A DNA stretch of 10,471 nt from Bacillota bacterium (GTDB lineage Bacteria > Bacillota > Clostridia > Lachnospirales > Lachnospiraceae). A model generated the notes under the pieces. The model had not been told where the DNA came from. It ran no database searches and saw nothing but the letters and a program-made list of their open reading frames with translations. The translations under genes and the position numbers were made by a program. Positions 1 to 7,360 of this stretch are shown in pieces. The stretch's first letter is position 1, and each line of letters opens with the position of its first letter. The stretch spans positions 1-10,471 of the forward strand of contig JAEWHU010000276.1 in assembly GCA_023387635.1 (NCBI GenBank). Reading direction: 5' to 3'.

Positions 1-1163
1 TAGTCGAAGTGATTTATGAACAAGGTTTTCCTGTAGATAAAGATGAAAGAAATGAAGTTTTATTTGAGCAGGCAATTCAGGCAGCAAAGAATGCTGAAGT
101 TGCAGTTATATTTGCAGGATTACCTGATTCCTTTGAATCAGAAGGTTATGATAGAACACATATGAGGTTGCCTAATTGTCAAAATGAACTGATTGAAGCT
201 ATTTGTGATGTTCAGCCTAACACGGTAGTGGTTCTACATAATGGATCGCCAATTGAGATGCCTTGGATTAATAAAGTTGCTAGTATATTAGAATTATATC
301 TAGGTGGTCAAGGTGTTGGAGAAGCTACAGTAAATTTATTGTTTGGAACAGTGAATCCATCTGGTAAATTACCTGAAACATTTCCATTAAAGCTTGCTGA
401 CAACCCTACTGCTTTAAATTTTCCTGGAGATGGATATACAGTTGATTACAAAGAAGGTGTCTATGTAGGATATCGTTATTATGATAAAAAAGAAATGGAT
501 GTTTTGTTCCCATTTGGTTATGGACTCTCCTATACTACATTCTCTTATTCTAATCTTCGTATTGAAAAAAATGAGATTACGGATCAAGAGACAGTGAAAG
601 TCTATGTTGATGTAACGAATACAGGTGAAATCTTTGGTAAAGAAATCGTGCAATTATATGTAAGTGATCAAACTCATATCATCGATCGCCCATTAAGGGA
701 ATTAAAAGGCTTTGAAAAAGTTGAATTAATGCCAAATGAAACGAAAACAGTTGAATTTATATTGGATAAGCGTTCTTTTGCTTGGTATCATGTAGGTATA
801 TCAGATTGGTACCTAGGTAGTGGTATATATAAAATTGAGATAGGTAAATCTTCAAGAGAGATTGAATTAGTAGAAGAGATTAGTATTGTTTCGACAACAA
901 AGCTTCCTTTCCATATACACGAGAATACAACATTTGGTGAATTAATGCTGGATGAAAGAACGAAACCTGTGATTATGGATATGTTAGAGAAACAAACTAG
1001 TGTACTCTTAGAGACTACTGACATTTCAAAAGATGCGATTAGTGATGAAATGAATGCGAAGATGTTTGAGAATTCTCCAATAAGAACAATTAGAAGTTTT
1101 ATGGGCATGGGTAATGAGGAAATGCAACAATTAATTCAGATGTTAAATTCTCTTATTAACTAA
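1..1163 (+). CDS. GH3 beta-glucosidase, C-terminal part (5' truncated by window edge)
   Basis: This is the C-terminal part of a glycoside hydrolase family 3 enzyme, which releases glucose from the non-reducing end of beta-glucosides. The frame is open to the window edge (GTC GAA before the GTG at 9), so the N-terminal barrel with the nucleophile Asp lies outside. Counting from the codon at 9, the (alpha/beta)6 sandwich domain carries ESEGYDR at about 43-49; its Glu fits the family's acid/base. The PSGKLPETFP segment (117-126) and FGYGLSYTTF (169-178) are family landmarks. A fibronectin-III-like domain follows (about 195-280, with GKEIVQLYV and LRELKGFEKV). The last ~85 residues form an extra tail. 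No signal peptide can be judged. A terminator follows directly, so this gene ends its transcription unit. The GH16 and GH94-like genes nearby suggest beta-1,3-gluco-oligosaccharides as substrate, but GH3 sequence alone does not fix linkage. Confidence 0.93.
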   Translation, partial: VEVIYEQGFPVDKDERNEVLFEQAIQAAKNAEVAVIFAGLPDSFESEGYDRTHMRLPNCQNELIEAICDVQPNTVVVLHNGSPIEMPWINKVASILELYLGGQGVGEATVNLLFGTVNPSGKLPETFPLKLADNPTALNFPGDGYTVDYKEGVYVGYRYYDKKEMDVLFPFGYGLSYTTFSYSNLRIEKNEITDQETVKVYVDVTNTGEIFGKEIVQLYVSDQTHIIDRPLRELKGFEKVELMPNETKTVEFILDKRSFAWYHVGISDWYLGSGIYKIEIGKSSREIELVEEISIVSTTKLPFHIHENTTFGELMLDERTKPVIMDMLEKQTSVLLETTDISKDAISDEMNAKMFENSPIRTIRSFMGMGNEEMQQLIQMLNSLIN

Positions 1164-1206
1164 GATAATTCGATTTAAGTGTTTATATTATGTTAAACTA
1201 AAATAT

Positions 1207-1250
1207 AGTGCAAAAAAAGCATTAGCTATCACGCTTTTTTGCACTTATTT
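1207..1250 (+). terminator. Rho-independent terminator after the GH3 gene
   Basis: The left arm AGTGCAAAAAAAGC (1207-1220) pairs with GCTTTTTTGCACT (1233-1245) across a 12-nt loop; one A of the A-run is bulged. A T-rich tail, TATTTTTATT, follows. It lies 43 nt after the GH3 stop codon. The A-run/T-run stem could also work for transcripts from the opposite side, but no - strand gene needs it here. Confidence 0.85.
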
Positions 1251-1309
1251 TTATTGTTTGTTAGTAAAAAAAGGATTGTATAGTATATATTACTGTTTAA
1301 TTCAAAAGA

Positions 1310-1321
1310 AAAAACGTTTTT
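1310..1321. promoter_or_regulatory. Palindromic operator candidate 1 (AAAAACGTTTTT)
   Basis: This is a perfect 12-bp palindrome centred on CG, with the same core as the site at 1466-1479. A CG-centred A/T-flanked palindrome is the general shape of LacI-family operators. It is 161 bp upstream of the -35 box, so alone it would be an auxiliary site. The regulator is not identifiable from this window, and an AT-rich background weakens the case for either copy taken singly. Confidence 0.45.
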
Positions 1322-1465
1322 AAAATAATAATAGATAAAACAATATGTTATTGATATATTATATGTAAATAAAAAATATTAACTCACTTGTTAATAGTAT
1401 AAATAATATAATAAAATTTATTATAGTTAGTAATAGATATACATAATTAACAACTATTTTTAAAT

Positions 1466-1479
1466 TAAAAACGTTTTTA
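1466..1479. promoter_or_regulatory. Palindromic operator candidate 2 (TAAAAACGTTTTTA)
   Basis: This is a perfect 14-bp palindrome ending 2 bp before the -35 hexamer at 1482. Its inner 12 bp are identical to the palindrome at 1310-1321. The position next to the -35 box would let a LacI-type protein repress, or an activator touch RNA polymerase. Identical cores at centre-to-centre 157 bp suggest one regulator binding both. The identity of that regulator is unknown. Confidence 0.5.
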
Positions 1480-1481
1480 TG

Positions 1482-1510
1482 TTGCAATTAATTGGAATTG
1501 GAAATATAAT
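1482..1510 (+). promoter_or_regulatory. Sigma-A type promoter for the ABC transporter operon
   Basis: TTGCAA (1482-1487) and a perfect TATAAT (1505-1510) are separated by exactly 17 bp. Transcription would start near 1517, giving a leader of about 305 nt before the first permease. It is the best promoter match in the 1251-1821 region. One palindrome abuts it upstream and another lies about 11 nt after the predicted start, so repression or activation at this promoter is likely. Confidence 0.7.
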
Positions 1511-1527
1511 GTATATATAGACAAAAA

Positions 1528-1539
1528 TAGTTCGAACTA
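1528..1539. promoter_or_regulatory. Palindrome TAGTTCGAACTA just after the predicted start site
   Basis: This is a perfect 12-bp palindrome, again CG-centred but with a different flank from the two AAAAACGTTTTT sites. At roughly +12 to +23 of the predicted transcript it sits where a repressor would block initiation or early elongation. It is too short and lacks a loop, so it is unlikely to be a useful RNA hairpin. The binding protein is unknown. Confidence 0.4.
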
Positions 1540-1562
1540 AGGATGAAATTTATATATTACTT

Positions 1563-1594
1563 GGAGGTGATATAAAATAATGATACCTAATTGA
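1563..1594 (+). promoter_or_regulatory. Orphan extended Shine-Dalgarno with 4-codon mini-ORF
   Basis: GGAGGTGAT (1563-1571) matches the anti-Shine-Dalgarno end of 16S rRNA more fully than any other ribosome binding site in the window, yet it lies about 250 nt before the first real start codon. ATG at 1580 follows 8 nt after the SD core, giving only Met-Ile-Pro-Asn-stop (stop at 1592). It may be a leader mini-ORF or a 5' mRNA stabiliser of the STAB-SD kind known from Bacillus leaders. The sequence is seen directly; the role is inferred. Confidence 0.45.
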
Positions 1595-1821
1595 AATCTA
1601 AATACCTGATTTTAAAAAACGATTTTGTTACACTAAGTTTAGAAGGTACTACTCGTAGATAATAATTGTAGAAGTGAATATGTAAATTAGAGAATTTACA
1701 GCAGATTAATAAATAAAAAATGACACCTTCGTTAATTTATAGTATAAGAGCGTACAAAAAGCTTGAGTATGGATATAATTCACGAGAACATGCTTTTCGC
1801 GTAGTAGTGAGGAGGTTAAAA

Positions 1822-2784
1822 ATGAAAAAAGTTGTTACAAGGAATAAAGATACTAATATTAAGCAAAAAAGTGGATTAAGAAGCACTATGCAAAAATTCT
1901 GGAATCAAAGAATTCTGCAATTTATGGTATTGCCCGGTATTATATGGATGGTTGTATTTAATTACGTACCTATGGGTGGAATTATAATTGCATTTAAAAA
2001 ATTCAAAATAACAAAGCCAATATCAGAAGCACCTTGGGTAGGTTTAAGATATTTTAAGGAATTTTTTCTTGATTCAAATTTCTTTGATATTATTACTAAC
2101 ACACTGGGTATTAGCTTGTTAAAGCTAGTGATTGGTTTTCCCTTACCAATTATATTTGCCTTACTTATAAATGAGATAAGAAATTTAAAGTTTAAAAAGT
2201 TTGCACAGACCATTTCTTATTTGCCACATTTTTTATCATGGGTAGTTCTTGGGGGGATCTTAACTACATGGCTTAGTAAAGAGGGAGTTATCAATGACTT
2301 TTTAGTAGCTATCAATGTTCTTAAAGAACCTATTTCGTTTCTAGGGCAACCAAAGTATTTTTGGGGAATAGCACTTATTTCGGATAGTTGGAAAGAACTA
2401 GGTTGGTCGGCGATTATATACCTTGCTGCAATTGCAGCTGTAGATCAAGAGATGTATGAGGCAGCAACTGTGGACGGGGCAACAAAATTACATAAAATTC
2501 GATTTATTACATTGCCATCTATTACTGGAACTATAGCTATTATGCTTATATTACAAGTATCCAGCTTATTAAATTCAAACTTTGACCAAGTTATGATCTT
2601 AAAAAATCAGATCAATATATCTCGTAGTCAAGTAATTGATACCTATGTATATCAAGTAGGTATGCAATTGGGTAAATTCTCCTACGCAACAGCCGTTGGT
2701 TTGTTTAAATCGGTAATAGCGCTAATGCTTCTATTGATTTCAAATAAAACTTGTAAGAAACTACTTGGCAGAACGTTATATTAA
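1822..2784 (+). CDS. Sugar ABC transporter permease, LplB type
   Basis: This is one of two integral membrane subunits of a carbohydrate importer (LplB-like, binding-protein-dependent transport family). The 320-residue protein has about six hydrophobic segments (near 31-52, 88-118, 136-151, 181-207, 233-250 and 288-306). The EAA loop at about 211-232 (MYEAATVDGATKLHKIRFIT) is where the ATPase docks. I chose the ATG at 1822 because AGGAGG (1810-1815) lies 6 nt before it. The frame is open back to an ATG at 1720, but that ATG has no ribosome binding site and would add 34 atypical residues. It is the first gene of the operon. The second permease follows after 12 nt, its ribosome binding site overlapping this stop codon, so translation is probably coupled. 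Confidence 0.93.
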   Translation: MKKVVTRNKDTNIKQKSGLRSTMQKFWNQRILQFMVLPGIIWMVVFNYVPMGGIIIAFKKFKITKPISEAPWVGLRYFKEFFLDSNFFDIITNTLGISLLKLVIGFPLPIIFALLINEIRNLKFKKFAQTISYLPHFLSWVVLGGILTTWLSKEGVINDFLVAINVLKEPISFLGQPKYFWGIALISDSWKELGWSAIIYLAAIAAVDQEMYEAATVDGATKLHKIRFITLPSITGTIAIMLILQVSSLLNSNFDQVMILKNQINISRSQVIDTYVYQVGMQLGKFSYATAVGLFKSVIALMLLLISNKTCKKLLGRTLY

Positions 2785-2796
2785 GGAGGAGAAAAC

Positions 2797-3705
2797 GTGA
2801 GTAAACAAAGTAAAAGTAAAATAAAACGCTCCACTGGTACATTGATTTTTGACAGTATAAACATGGCTTTTATGATAATCATTTGTTTTCTGTGTATTTA
2901 TCCTATTTGGTATGTTATTGTAAATTCCTTAAATGACGCTAAGGATGCAATGATGGGTGGTATCTACTGGTGGCCTAGGATGTTTTCCCTAAAAAATTAC
3001 CAGACAGTTTTTGAAGATAAGAGTGTTGTTCAAGCATTTAAAGTAACATTTGGAAAGACTATAATTGGAACAACTATTAATGTATTTTTTACAGCCATGG
3101 TTGCTTATCCACTATCAAAACCTAATTTAGTTGGAAGAAAATTCTATATGGCGATGGGAACCATCACTATGTTCTTCTCGGGTGGGCTTATACCAACTTT
3201 TATCCTATTTAAGAATTTGAGTTTATTAAATAATTTTTTAGTATACATAATTCCAGCTGCATTTAACTTTTTCAACTTATTAATTTTTATTAATTTTTTC
3301 CGAGAAATACCACAATCCTTAGAGGAATCAGCACGAATTGATGGTGGTAATGAATGGACAGTATTTACTAGAATTATATTGCCTCTATCAAAACCCGTAC
3401 TAGCAACTATTGCTTTATTTGCTGGTGTAGGTCAATGGAACGATTATTTTGGAGGATTAATGTATATGACGGATAGGGTTGATTTAGAGCCAATACAAAC
3501 GTATTTGTATCGTATGGTTGCACAAGTACAATCAAGTCAAGTTGCAGCTTCAATCTCTGCATCGAATATTACAGCCGCAGATACCACATCAACATCTATT
3601 AAGTTAGCGACTATGGTTATAACAACATTACCTATTTGCTGTGTTTACCCATTTCTTCAGAAGTATTTTGTAAAAGGAATGATGGTAGGTGCAGTTAAGG
3701 AATAG
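2797..3705 (+). CDS. Sugar ABC transporter permease, YtcP/MalG type
   Basis: This is the partner permease of the importer: 302 residues, about six membrane segments (near 17-42, 84-105, 118-138, 147-168, 198-215 and 268-285). The EAA loop at about 175-196 (LEESARIDGGNEWTVFTRII) and the C-terminal KYFVKGMMVGAVKE are typical of the YtcP subfamily. The start is GTG at 2797, set by AGGAGG at 2784-2789 with 7 nt spacing; that SD overlaps the upstream TAA. The Ser/Thr/Ala-rich segment near 245-268 is a loop before the last membrane span, common in this subfamily. The binding protein gene follows after 28 nt. No ATPase gene is present nearby, so the pair probably shares an MsmX-like ATPase encoded elsewhere. 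Confidence 0.93.
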   Translation: MSKQSKSKIKRSTGTLIFDSINMAFMIIICFLCIYPIWYVIVNSLNDAKDAMMGGIYWWPRMFSLKNYQTVFEDKSVVQAFKVTFGKTIIGTTINVFFTAMVAYPLSKPNLVGRKFYMAMGTITMFFSGGLIPTFILFKNLSLLNNFLVYIIPAAFNFFNLLIFINFFREIPQSLEESARIDGGNEWTVFTRIILPLSKPVLATIALFAGVGQWNDYFGGLMYMTDRVDLEPIQTYLYRMVAQVQSSQVAASISASNITAADTTSTSIKLATMVITTLPICCVYPFLQKYFVKGMMVGAVKE

Positions 3706-3733
3706 AATAAAAAAATAAAAGGGAGGAAAAACA

Positions 3734-5440
3734 ATGAAAAAGAATTACAAAAAGGTTATAGCTCTTATGCTTATCGCAATTATGGCAATCTCATCTGTAG
3801 CATGTGGTAATAAAGATAAGCAAACAAACAATGATACACCAAAGGGTCAGACAGTAACTAAGGCACCAGAGACGAATCCTACAGATGCTGCTACAGAACA
3901 AAGTCCCGATGGATCAGGGGAATCAAATGAAGTTATTCCTGGTTGGAAAGCTAATGCCGCAGATAAGGTTGATTTATCTTGGTATATTAATTTCGCATGG
4001 TTTACAACACCTTGGGGTGAAAACTTAATTTCAAAAACAATTACAGAAGAAACAGGTGTAAACGTAAAATTTGTTATTCCAGCAGGTAATGAAGCAGAAA
4101 AATTAAATTCATTAATTGCATCAGATTCTCTTCCTGATATTCTTACTCTTGGATGGTGGGAACCACAAGTTGGACAAATGATTGAAGATGGTATGGTATA
4201 TGCACTCGATGAACTAGCTAATGAATATGATCCATATTGGTTTAGTGTAGCAGATGATGGACGAGTGGGCTGGTTCACACAAGAGGACGGTCATGTTTAT
4301 GGATATCCTAACTCTTCCTTCTCACCAGGTGATTATGAAAAGTATGATAATATATCATCGAATCAAACGTTCTTAGTTCGTAAAGATATTTATGAAGCGA
4401 TTGGAAGTCCAGATATGACTACACCAGAAGGATTTACGGCTGCTATTAAAGCTGCAGCTGAACAATTCCCTGAAGTTAATGGACAAGCATTAATTCCAAT
4501 TGGTGCTCATGAATTTTACGCTAGTGGTAATAATTCATTTGATCTATTTCTATCTAACTTTTTAGCAATTCCTTATGAAAAAGATGGAAAAGTTTATGAT
4601 AGATATACAGATCCTGAATTAGTAAGATGGTTAAAAGTTTTTAGAGAATTAGGTTCAGAAGGATATTTAGCAGATGATATCTTTATTGATAAGAGAGCTC
4701 AAATGGAAGAAAAAATAGCTCAAGGCCGTTATTTCTGTATGTTATACCAAAGGACAGACTTACAAGATCAACAAAAAATACTTTATGCAAATGATCCTAA
4801 TAGTATATATATGGCGGTTGATGGGCCAAAGAATTCAAGTGGCGACAACTATACATTACCAGGTACAGGTATTAATGGTTGGACACTTACTATGATTTCA
4901 AAAAATTGTGAAAACCCTGATAGAGCAATTCAATTATTTTCATATTTGATGAGTGAACATGGTCAACTTATGACATGGCTTGGTGTAGAAGGTGAAACAT
5001 GGGATTATGTCGATGGAGTTCCTACTATGAAACAAGAAGTAAGAGATATCTTAACTTCAGATAGAACACAATATGACAAGTTATATGGCTCAGATTCTGC
5101 ATATTGGATGTTCCAGGATAATGCGATGGCACTAAAATGGGCTGTTCCTACTGCTGAACCACTAGGACAAATGGAACGCTGGACATATCCATATGTAATG
5201 ACTACTTCTCAATATGATGTGACTTTAGCTGCAGATTCAGATGAAGCTGATATCCAAACCAAAGTTGATAATGAATGGGGTGTAGCTTTACCAAAACTTC
5301 TTTTAGCAAAATCAGAGGAAGAGTTCGATAAGATATGGGATGCACTTATTCAAAAACGTATCGATTTTGGTATAGAAAAAGTTTTAGCAACAAAAACAAC
5401 TATGATGAATGAAGCAAAAGAAAAATTAGGTCTAAAATAA
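3734..5440 (+). CDS. Extracellular sugar-binding lipoprotein of the ABC importer
   Basis: This 568-residue protein is the solute-binding component that captures an oligosaccharide outside the cell and hands it to the permeases. The N-terminus has KK, a hydrophobic stretch and SVAC at 21-24; Cys24 is the likely lipid-modified residue, with Ser at -3 instead of the more usual Leu. A Thr/Pro/Asp/Glu/Gly-rich linker (about 25-68) tethers the binding domain. The rest fits the large family-1 solute-binding proteins paired with LplB/YtcP permeases, with many Trp and Tyr residues (for example WYINFAWF and LGWWEP) suited to sugar stacking. The start at 3734 is preceded by GGGAGG (3721-3726). The ligand cannot be read from sequence; the neighbouring GH16 and GH94-like genes point to beta-1,3-gluco-oligosaccharides. 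A strong hairpin follows the gene. Confidence 0.92.
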   Translation: MKKNYKKVIALMLIAIMAISSVACGNKDKQTNNDTPKGQTVTKAPETNPTDAATEQSPDGSGESNEVIPGWKANAADKVDLSWYINFAWFTTPWGENLISKTITEETGVNVKFVIPAGNEAEKLNSLIASDSLPDILTLGWWEPQVGQMIEDGMVYALDELANEYDPYWFSVADDGRVGWFTQEDGHVYGYPNSSFSPGDYEKYDNISSNQTFLVRKDIYEAIGSPDMTTPEGFTAAIKAAAEQFPEVNGQALIPIGAHEFYASGNNSFDLFLSNFLAIPYEKDGKVYDRYTDPELVRWLKVFRELGSEGYLADDIFIDKRAQMEEKIAQGRYFCMLYQRTDLQDQQKILYANDPNSIYMAVDGPKNSSGDNYTLPGTGINGWTLTMISKNCENPDRAIQLFSYLMSEHGQLMTWLGVEGETWDYVDGVPTMKQEVRDILTSDRTQYDKLYGSDSAYWMFQDNAMALKWAVPTAEPLGQMERWTYPYVMTTSQYDVTLAADSDEADIQTKVDNEWGVALPKLLLAKSEEEFDKIWDALIQKRIDFGIEKVLATKTTMMNEAKEKLGLK

Positions 5441-5456
5441 AATTGATTGACTTCAT

Positions 5457-5496
5457 TAGCAAAACAGCCTGTTGGTAACTTCAGGTTGTTTTGTTA
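5457..5496 (+). terminator. Strong intercistronic hairpin, possible partial terminator
   Basis: Fifteen base pairs (5457-5471 with 5482-5496, including two G-U) enclose a 10-nt loop; the core arms are AAAACAGCCTG and CAGGTTGTTTT. The T-run lies inside the 3' arm, and no long T tract follows. It starts 17 nt after the binding-protein stop and ends 21 nt before the kinase start. It may end most transcripts after the transporter genes, protect their 3' end from decay, or both, leaving the kinase and regulator at a lower level. Confidence 0.65.
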
Positions 5497-5516
5497 CATG
5501 AAAAGGTGGGTAGATA

Positions 5517-7298
5517 ATGAGAAAAATCAAAATACATTTTTCTTCCTTGAAATTGAATCAGAAGTTTATCATCCTTATCTTTGTAATCGTTATCCTGCCA
5601 ATGGTAATTCTTTCTGTTTTATTTTTTCATAGTTATAAAGAATCTATGATAAAAGATAAAATGAAAAATGTTGAGCTTAATTTCACTAAAGACTATGGTG
5701 AAATTCAAAAGAAGACAGAAATGTGTTTCATGTCAACTCAAGTTGTTAAGAATAGTAAAAATTTTTGGGACGGAATTGAAACTTTTAGTCTTGGGAATTA
5801 TGAAACTTATGATTTAATAGAGTTTTATAATAATGAAGTTGCAGAAATGGAGGATTTAGTTAACAGTAATCCCTATTTATATCAAATTCGTGTATATATT
5901 GAATCAGATACTTTGCCTGAGATGATGCCGATTGTATACCGTAGGAGCAGAATGATGAACCTATCCTGGGCAAAGGATGAAACTTTAGTGCCAGCATGGA
6001 AGTATGATTATAGTGACGAGATATTTCCATATTATGTTCTTAAACATACCAAGCATTTAGCCTCCTATGTAACTCCACTCTATAAAATTAATGATAACAT
6101 CAATGCAACCATTGAAGTAGTAACTAAAATGGAGGCATTGTTCCCTGATCTATATACTTCTACAGAAGATGAATGGACTTGCTTTATTAATAACGATGGT
6201 TCCTATTACTATAATACGGATTACGAAAGCAGATGGTTAAAGAGTATTGACTCAGTTTATCATAATACAAAACATCTTGATTATAGCTATAGTGAATTAC
6301 AGATAGTAGATGGAATACCAGTAATTGTGTGTTATAAACCACTGAAGGAGCTTGGCGGTTCTCTTATTAAGATTGTTTCAATTGAAGATGAAATTGCATC
6401 TGTAAATCGGTTTAGTACTATTTTTTGGATTAGTTTTATAGTTATTATGTTCATTTTGATATTTTTATCCAACATTATTGTTAGAAGCATATTAAAGCAG
6501 TTTTATTACATTATGAATACAGTACGTAAAGTTCAAAAGGGTAATCTAGAAGTGCGTGTTCCTATATGCAGTACAGATGAAATTGGTGAGCTTTCTGAAC
6601 AAGTGAATACCATGCTTGAACGAATAACATGTTTGATGGATGAAAGTATTAAAGGAGAAATTCTTGTGAAAGATTCTGAGATAAGGGCATTACAGAATCA
6701 GATAAATGCACATTTTATATATAATGTTTTGGAATCTATTAAAATGATGGCAGAGATTGATAGTAAATATGATATATCTGATGCAGTTACAGCCCTAGGA
6801 AGGTTGCTAAGATATAGCATAAAATGGGTTTCAAAAAATGTGACAGTGGAAGAAGAAATAGATTATATTAAAAATTATTTAGCACTAATTAATTTAAGAT
6901 TCGACAATGAAGTTTATTTAAGCTTGAACATACCAAGTACCATCTATAAACAAAAAATTCCTAAGATGTCATTACAACCAATCATAGAAAATGCTATATA
7001 TCATGGAATTGAAGGGTTAGAAGAAGATACTAATATATATATAAAGGGTATGGTATATGATGAATATTGTACCATCGAGATCACAGATGCTGGAAGAGGA
7101 ATGTCGGAAGAACAATTGGATAGATTATGTAAAAAAATATCAGGGGAGATTGTGGATTCTGGTAGTTCTGGAAATGGAATTGGGCTAAAAAATGTCCAAG
7201 ACAGGATAAAAGTAAGCTTTGGTGATGATTATGGTATTAGCATAGCGTCAAAGGTAGATTGCTTTACAAAAGTAATTGTAAAAATACCCTTAGAATAA
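5517..7298 (+). CDS. Sensor histidine kinase, YesM family
   Basis: This 593-residue membrane kinase probably senses an extracellular sugar or the loaded binding protein and phosphorylates the adjacent response regulator. A membrane segment at about 17-38, a large extracellular region (about 40-298, Cache-like by position) and a second segment at about 301-322 are followed by a HAMP linker (about 322-375). The phospho-acceptor region has QINAHFIYN with His399; most relatives have Pro instead of Ala398. The ATP-binding domain shows ENAIYHG (491-497), DAGRGMS (524-530) and GNGIGL (552-557). ATG at 5517 is preceded by AAGGTGG (5503-5509) with 7 nt spacing. It sits between transporter and regulator genes, the common arrangement for YesMN systems that control oligosaccharide importers. 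Confidence 0.93.
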   Translation: MRKIKIHFSSLKLNQKFIILIFVIVILPMVILSVLFFHSYKESMIKDKMKNVELNFTKDYGEIQKKTEMCFMSTQVVKNSKNFWDGIETFSLGNYETYDLIEFYNNEVAEMEDLVNSNPYLYQIRVYIESDTLPEMMPIVYRRSRMMNLSWAKDETLVPAWKYDYSDEIFPYYVLKHTKHLASYVTPLYKINDNINATIEVVTKMEALFPDLYTSTEDEWTCFINNDGSYYYNTDYESRWLKSIDSVYHNTKHLDYSYSELQIVDGIPVIVCYKPLKELGGSLIKIVSIEDEIASVNRFSTIFWISFIVIMFILIFLSNIIVRSILKQFYYIMNTVRKVQKGNLEVRVPICSTDEIGELSEQVNTMLERITCLMDESIKGEILVKDSEIRALQNQINAHFIYNVLESIKMMAEIDSKYDISDAVTALGRLLRYSIKWVSKNVTVEEEIDYIKNYLALINLRFDNEVYLSLNIPSTIYKQKIPKMSLQPIIENAIYHGIEGLEEDTNIYIKGMVYDEYCTIEITDAGRGMSEEQLDRLCKKISGEIVDSGSSGNGIGLKNVQDRIKVSFGDDYGISIASKVDCFTKVIVKIPLE

Positions 7299-7360
7299 TT
7301 GGTAGTGTAATATTAAAAGGCATAGGTTAATATTGTACTGACTCAAAATTCGTGGTGTAA

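Larger units (their letters stand above)
1164..1821 (+). other. Long AT-rich intergenic regulatory region and mRNA leader
   Basis: These roughly 650 bases separate the GH3 gene from the transporter operon. They hold the GH3 terminator (1207-1250), two palindromes with AAAAACGTTTTT cores, a near-consensus promoter, a third palindrome after the predicted start, and a leader of about 300 nt with an orphan extended Shine-Dalgarno sequence. The stretches 1322-1465 and 1595-1719 are mostly A and T, and I see no gene, RNA family or clear hairpin in them. From 1720 an open frame runs into the permease gene, but it has no ribosome binding site. Confidence 0.7.

Noticed and set aside
1388..1412. TTGTTA ... 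TATAAT as a second transporter promoter
   Set aside because: The spacer is only 13 bp, and such matches are expected by chance in this AT-rich stretch.
1528..1539. GTTCGAAC as a LexA box
   Set aside because: Gram-positive LexA sites have GAAC-N4-GTTC; the order here is reversed and lacks the 4-bp spacer.
1720..1821. Upstream ATG giving a 354-residue permease
   Set aside because: It has no ribosome binding site and adds a non-family N-terminus; ATG 1822 has AGGAGG at 6 nt spacing.
3847..4278. 143-codon - strand ORF inside the binding-protein gene
   Set aside because: It is antisense to a clear coding gene, has no ribosome binding site that I can see, and has an implausible composition. Other - strand ORFs at 414-653, 788-1108, 1962-2213, 8419-8622, 9495-9698 and 10195-10413 were rejected for the same reason.
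5447..5632. 61-codon + strand ORF overlapping the kinase start
   Set aside because: It runs through the hairpin and out of frame into the well-supported kinase gene, and it has no family resemblance.
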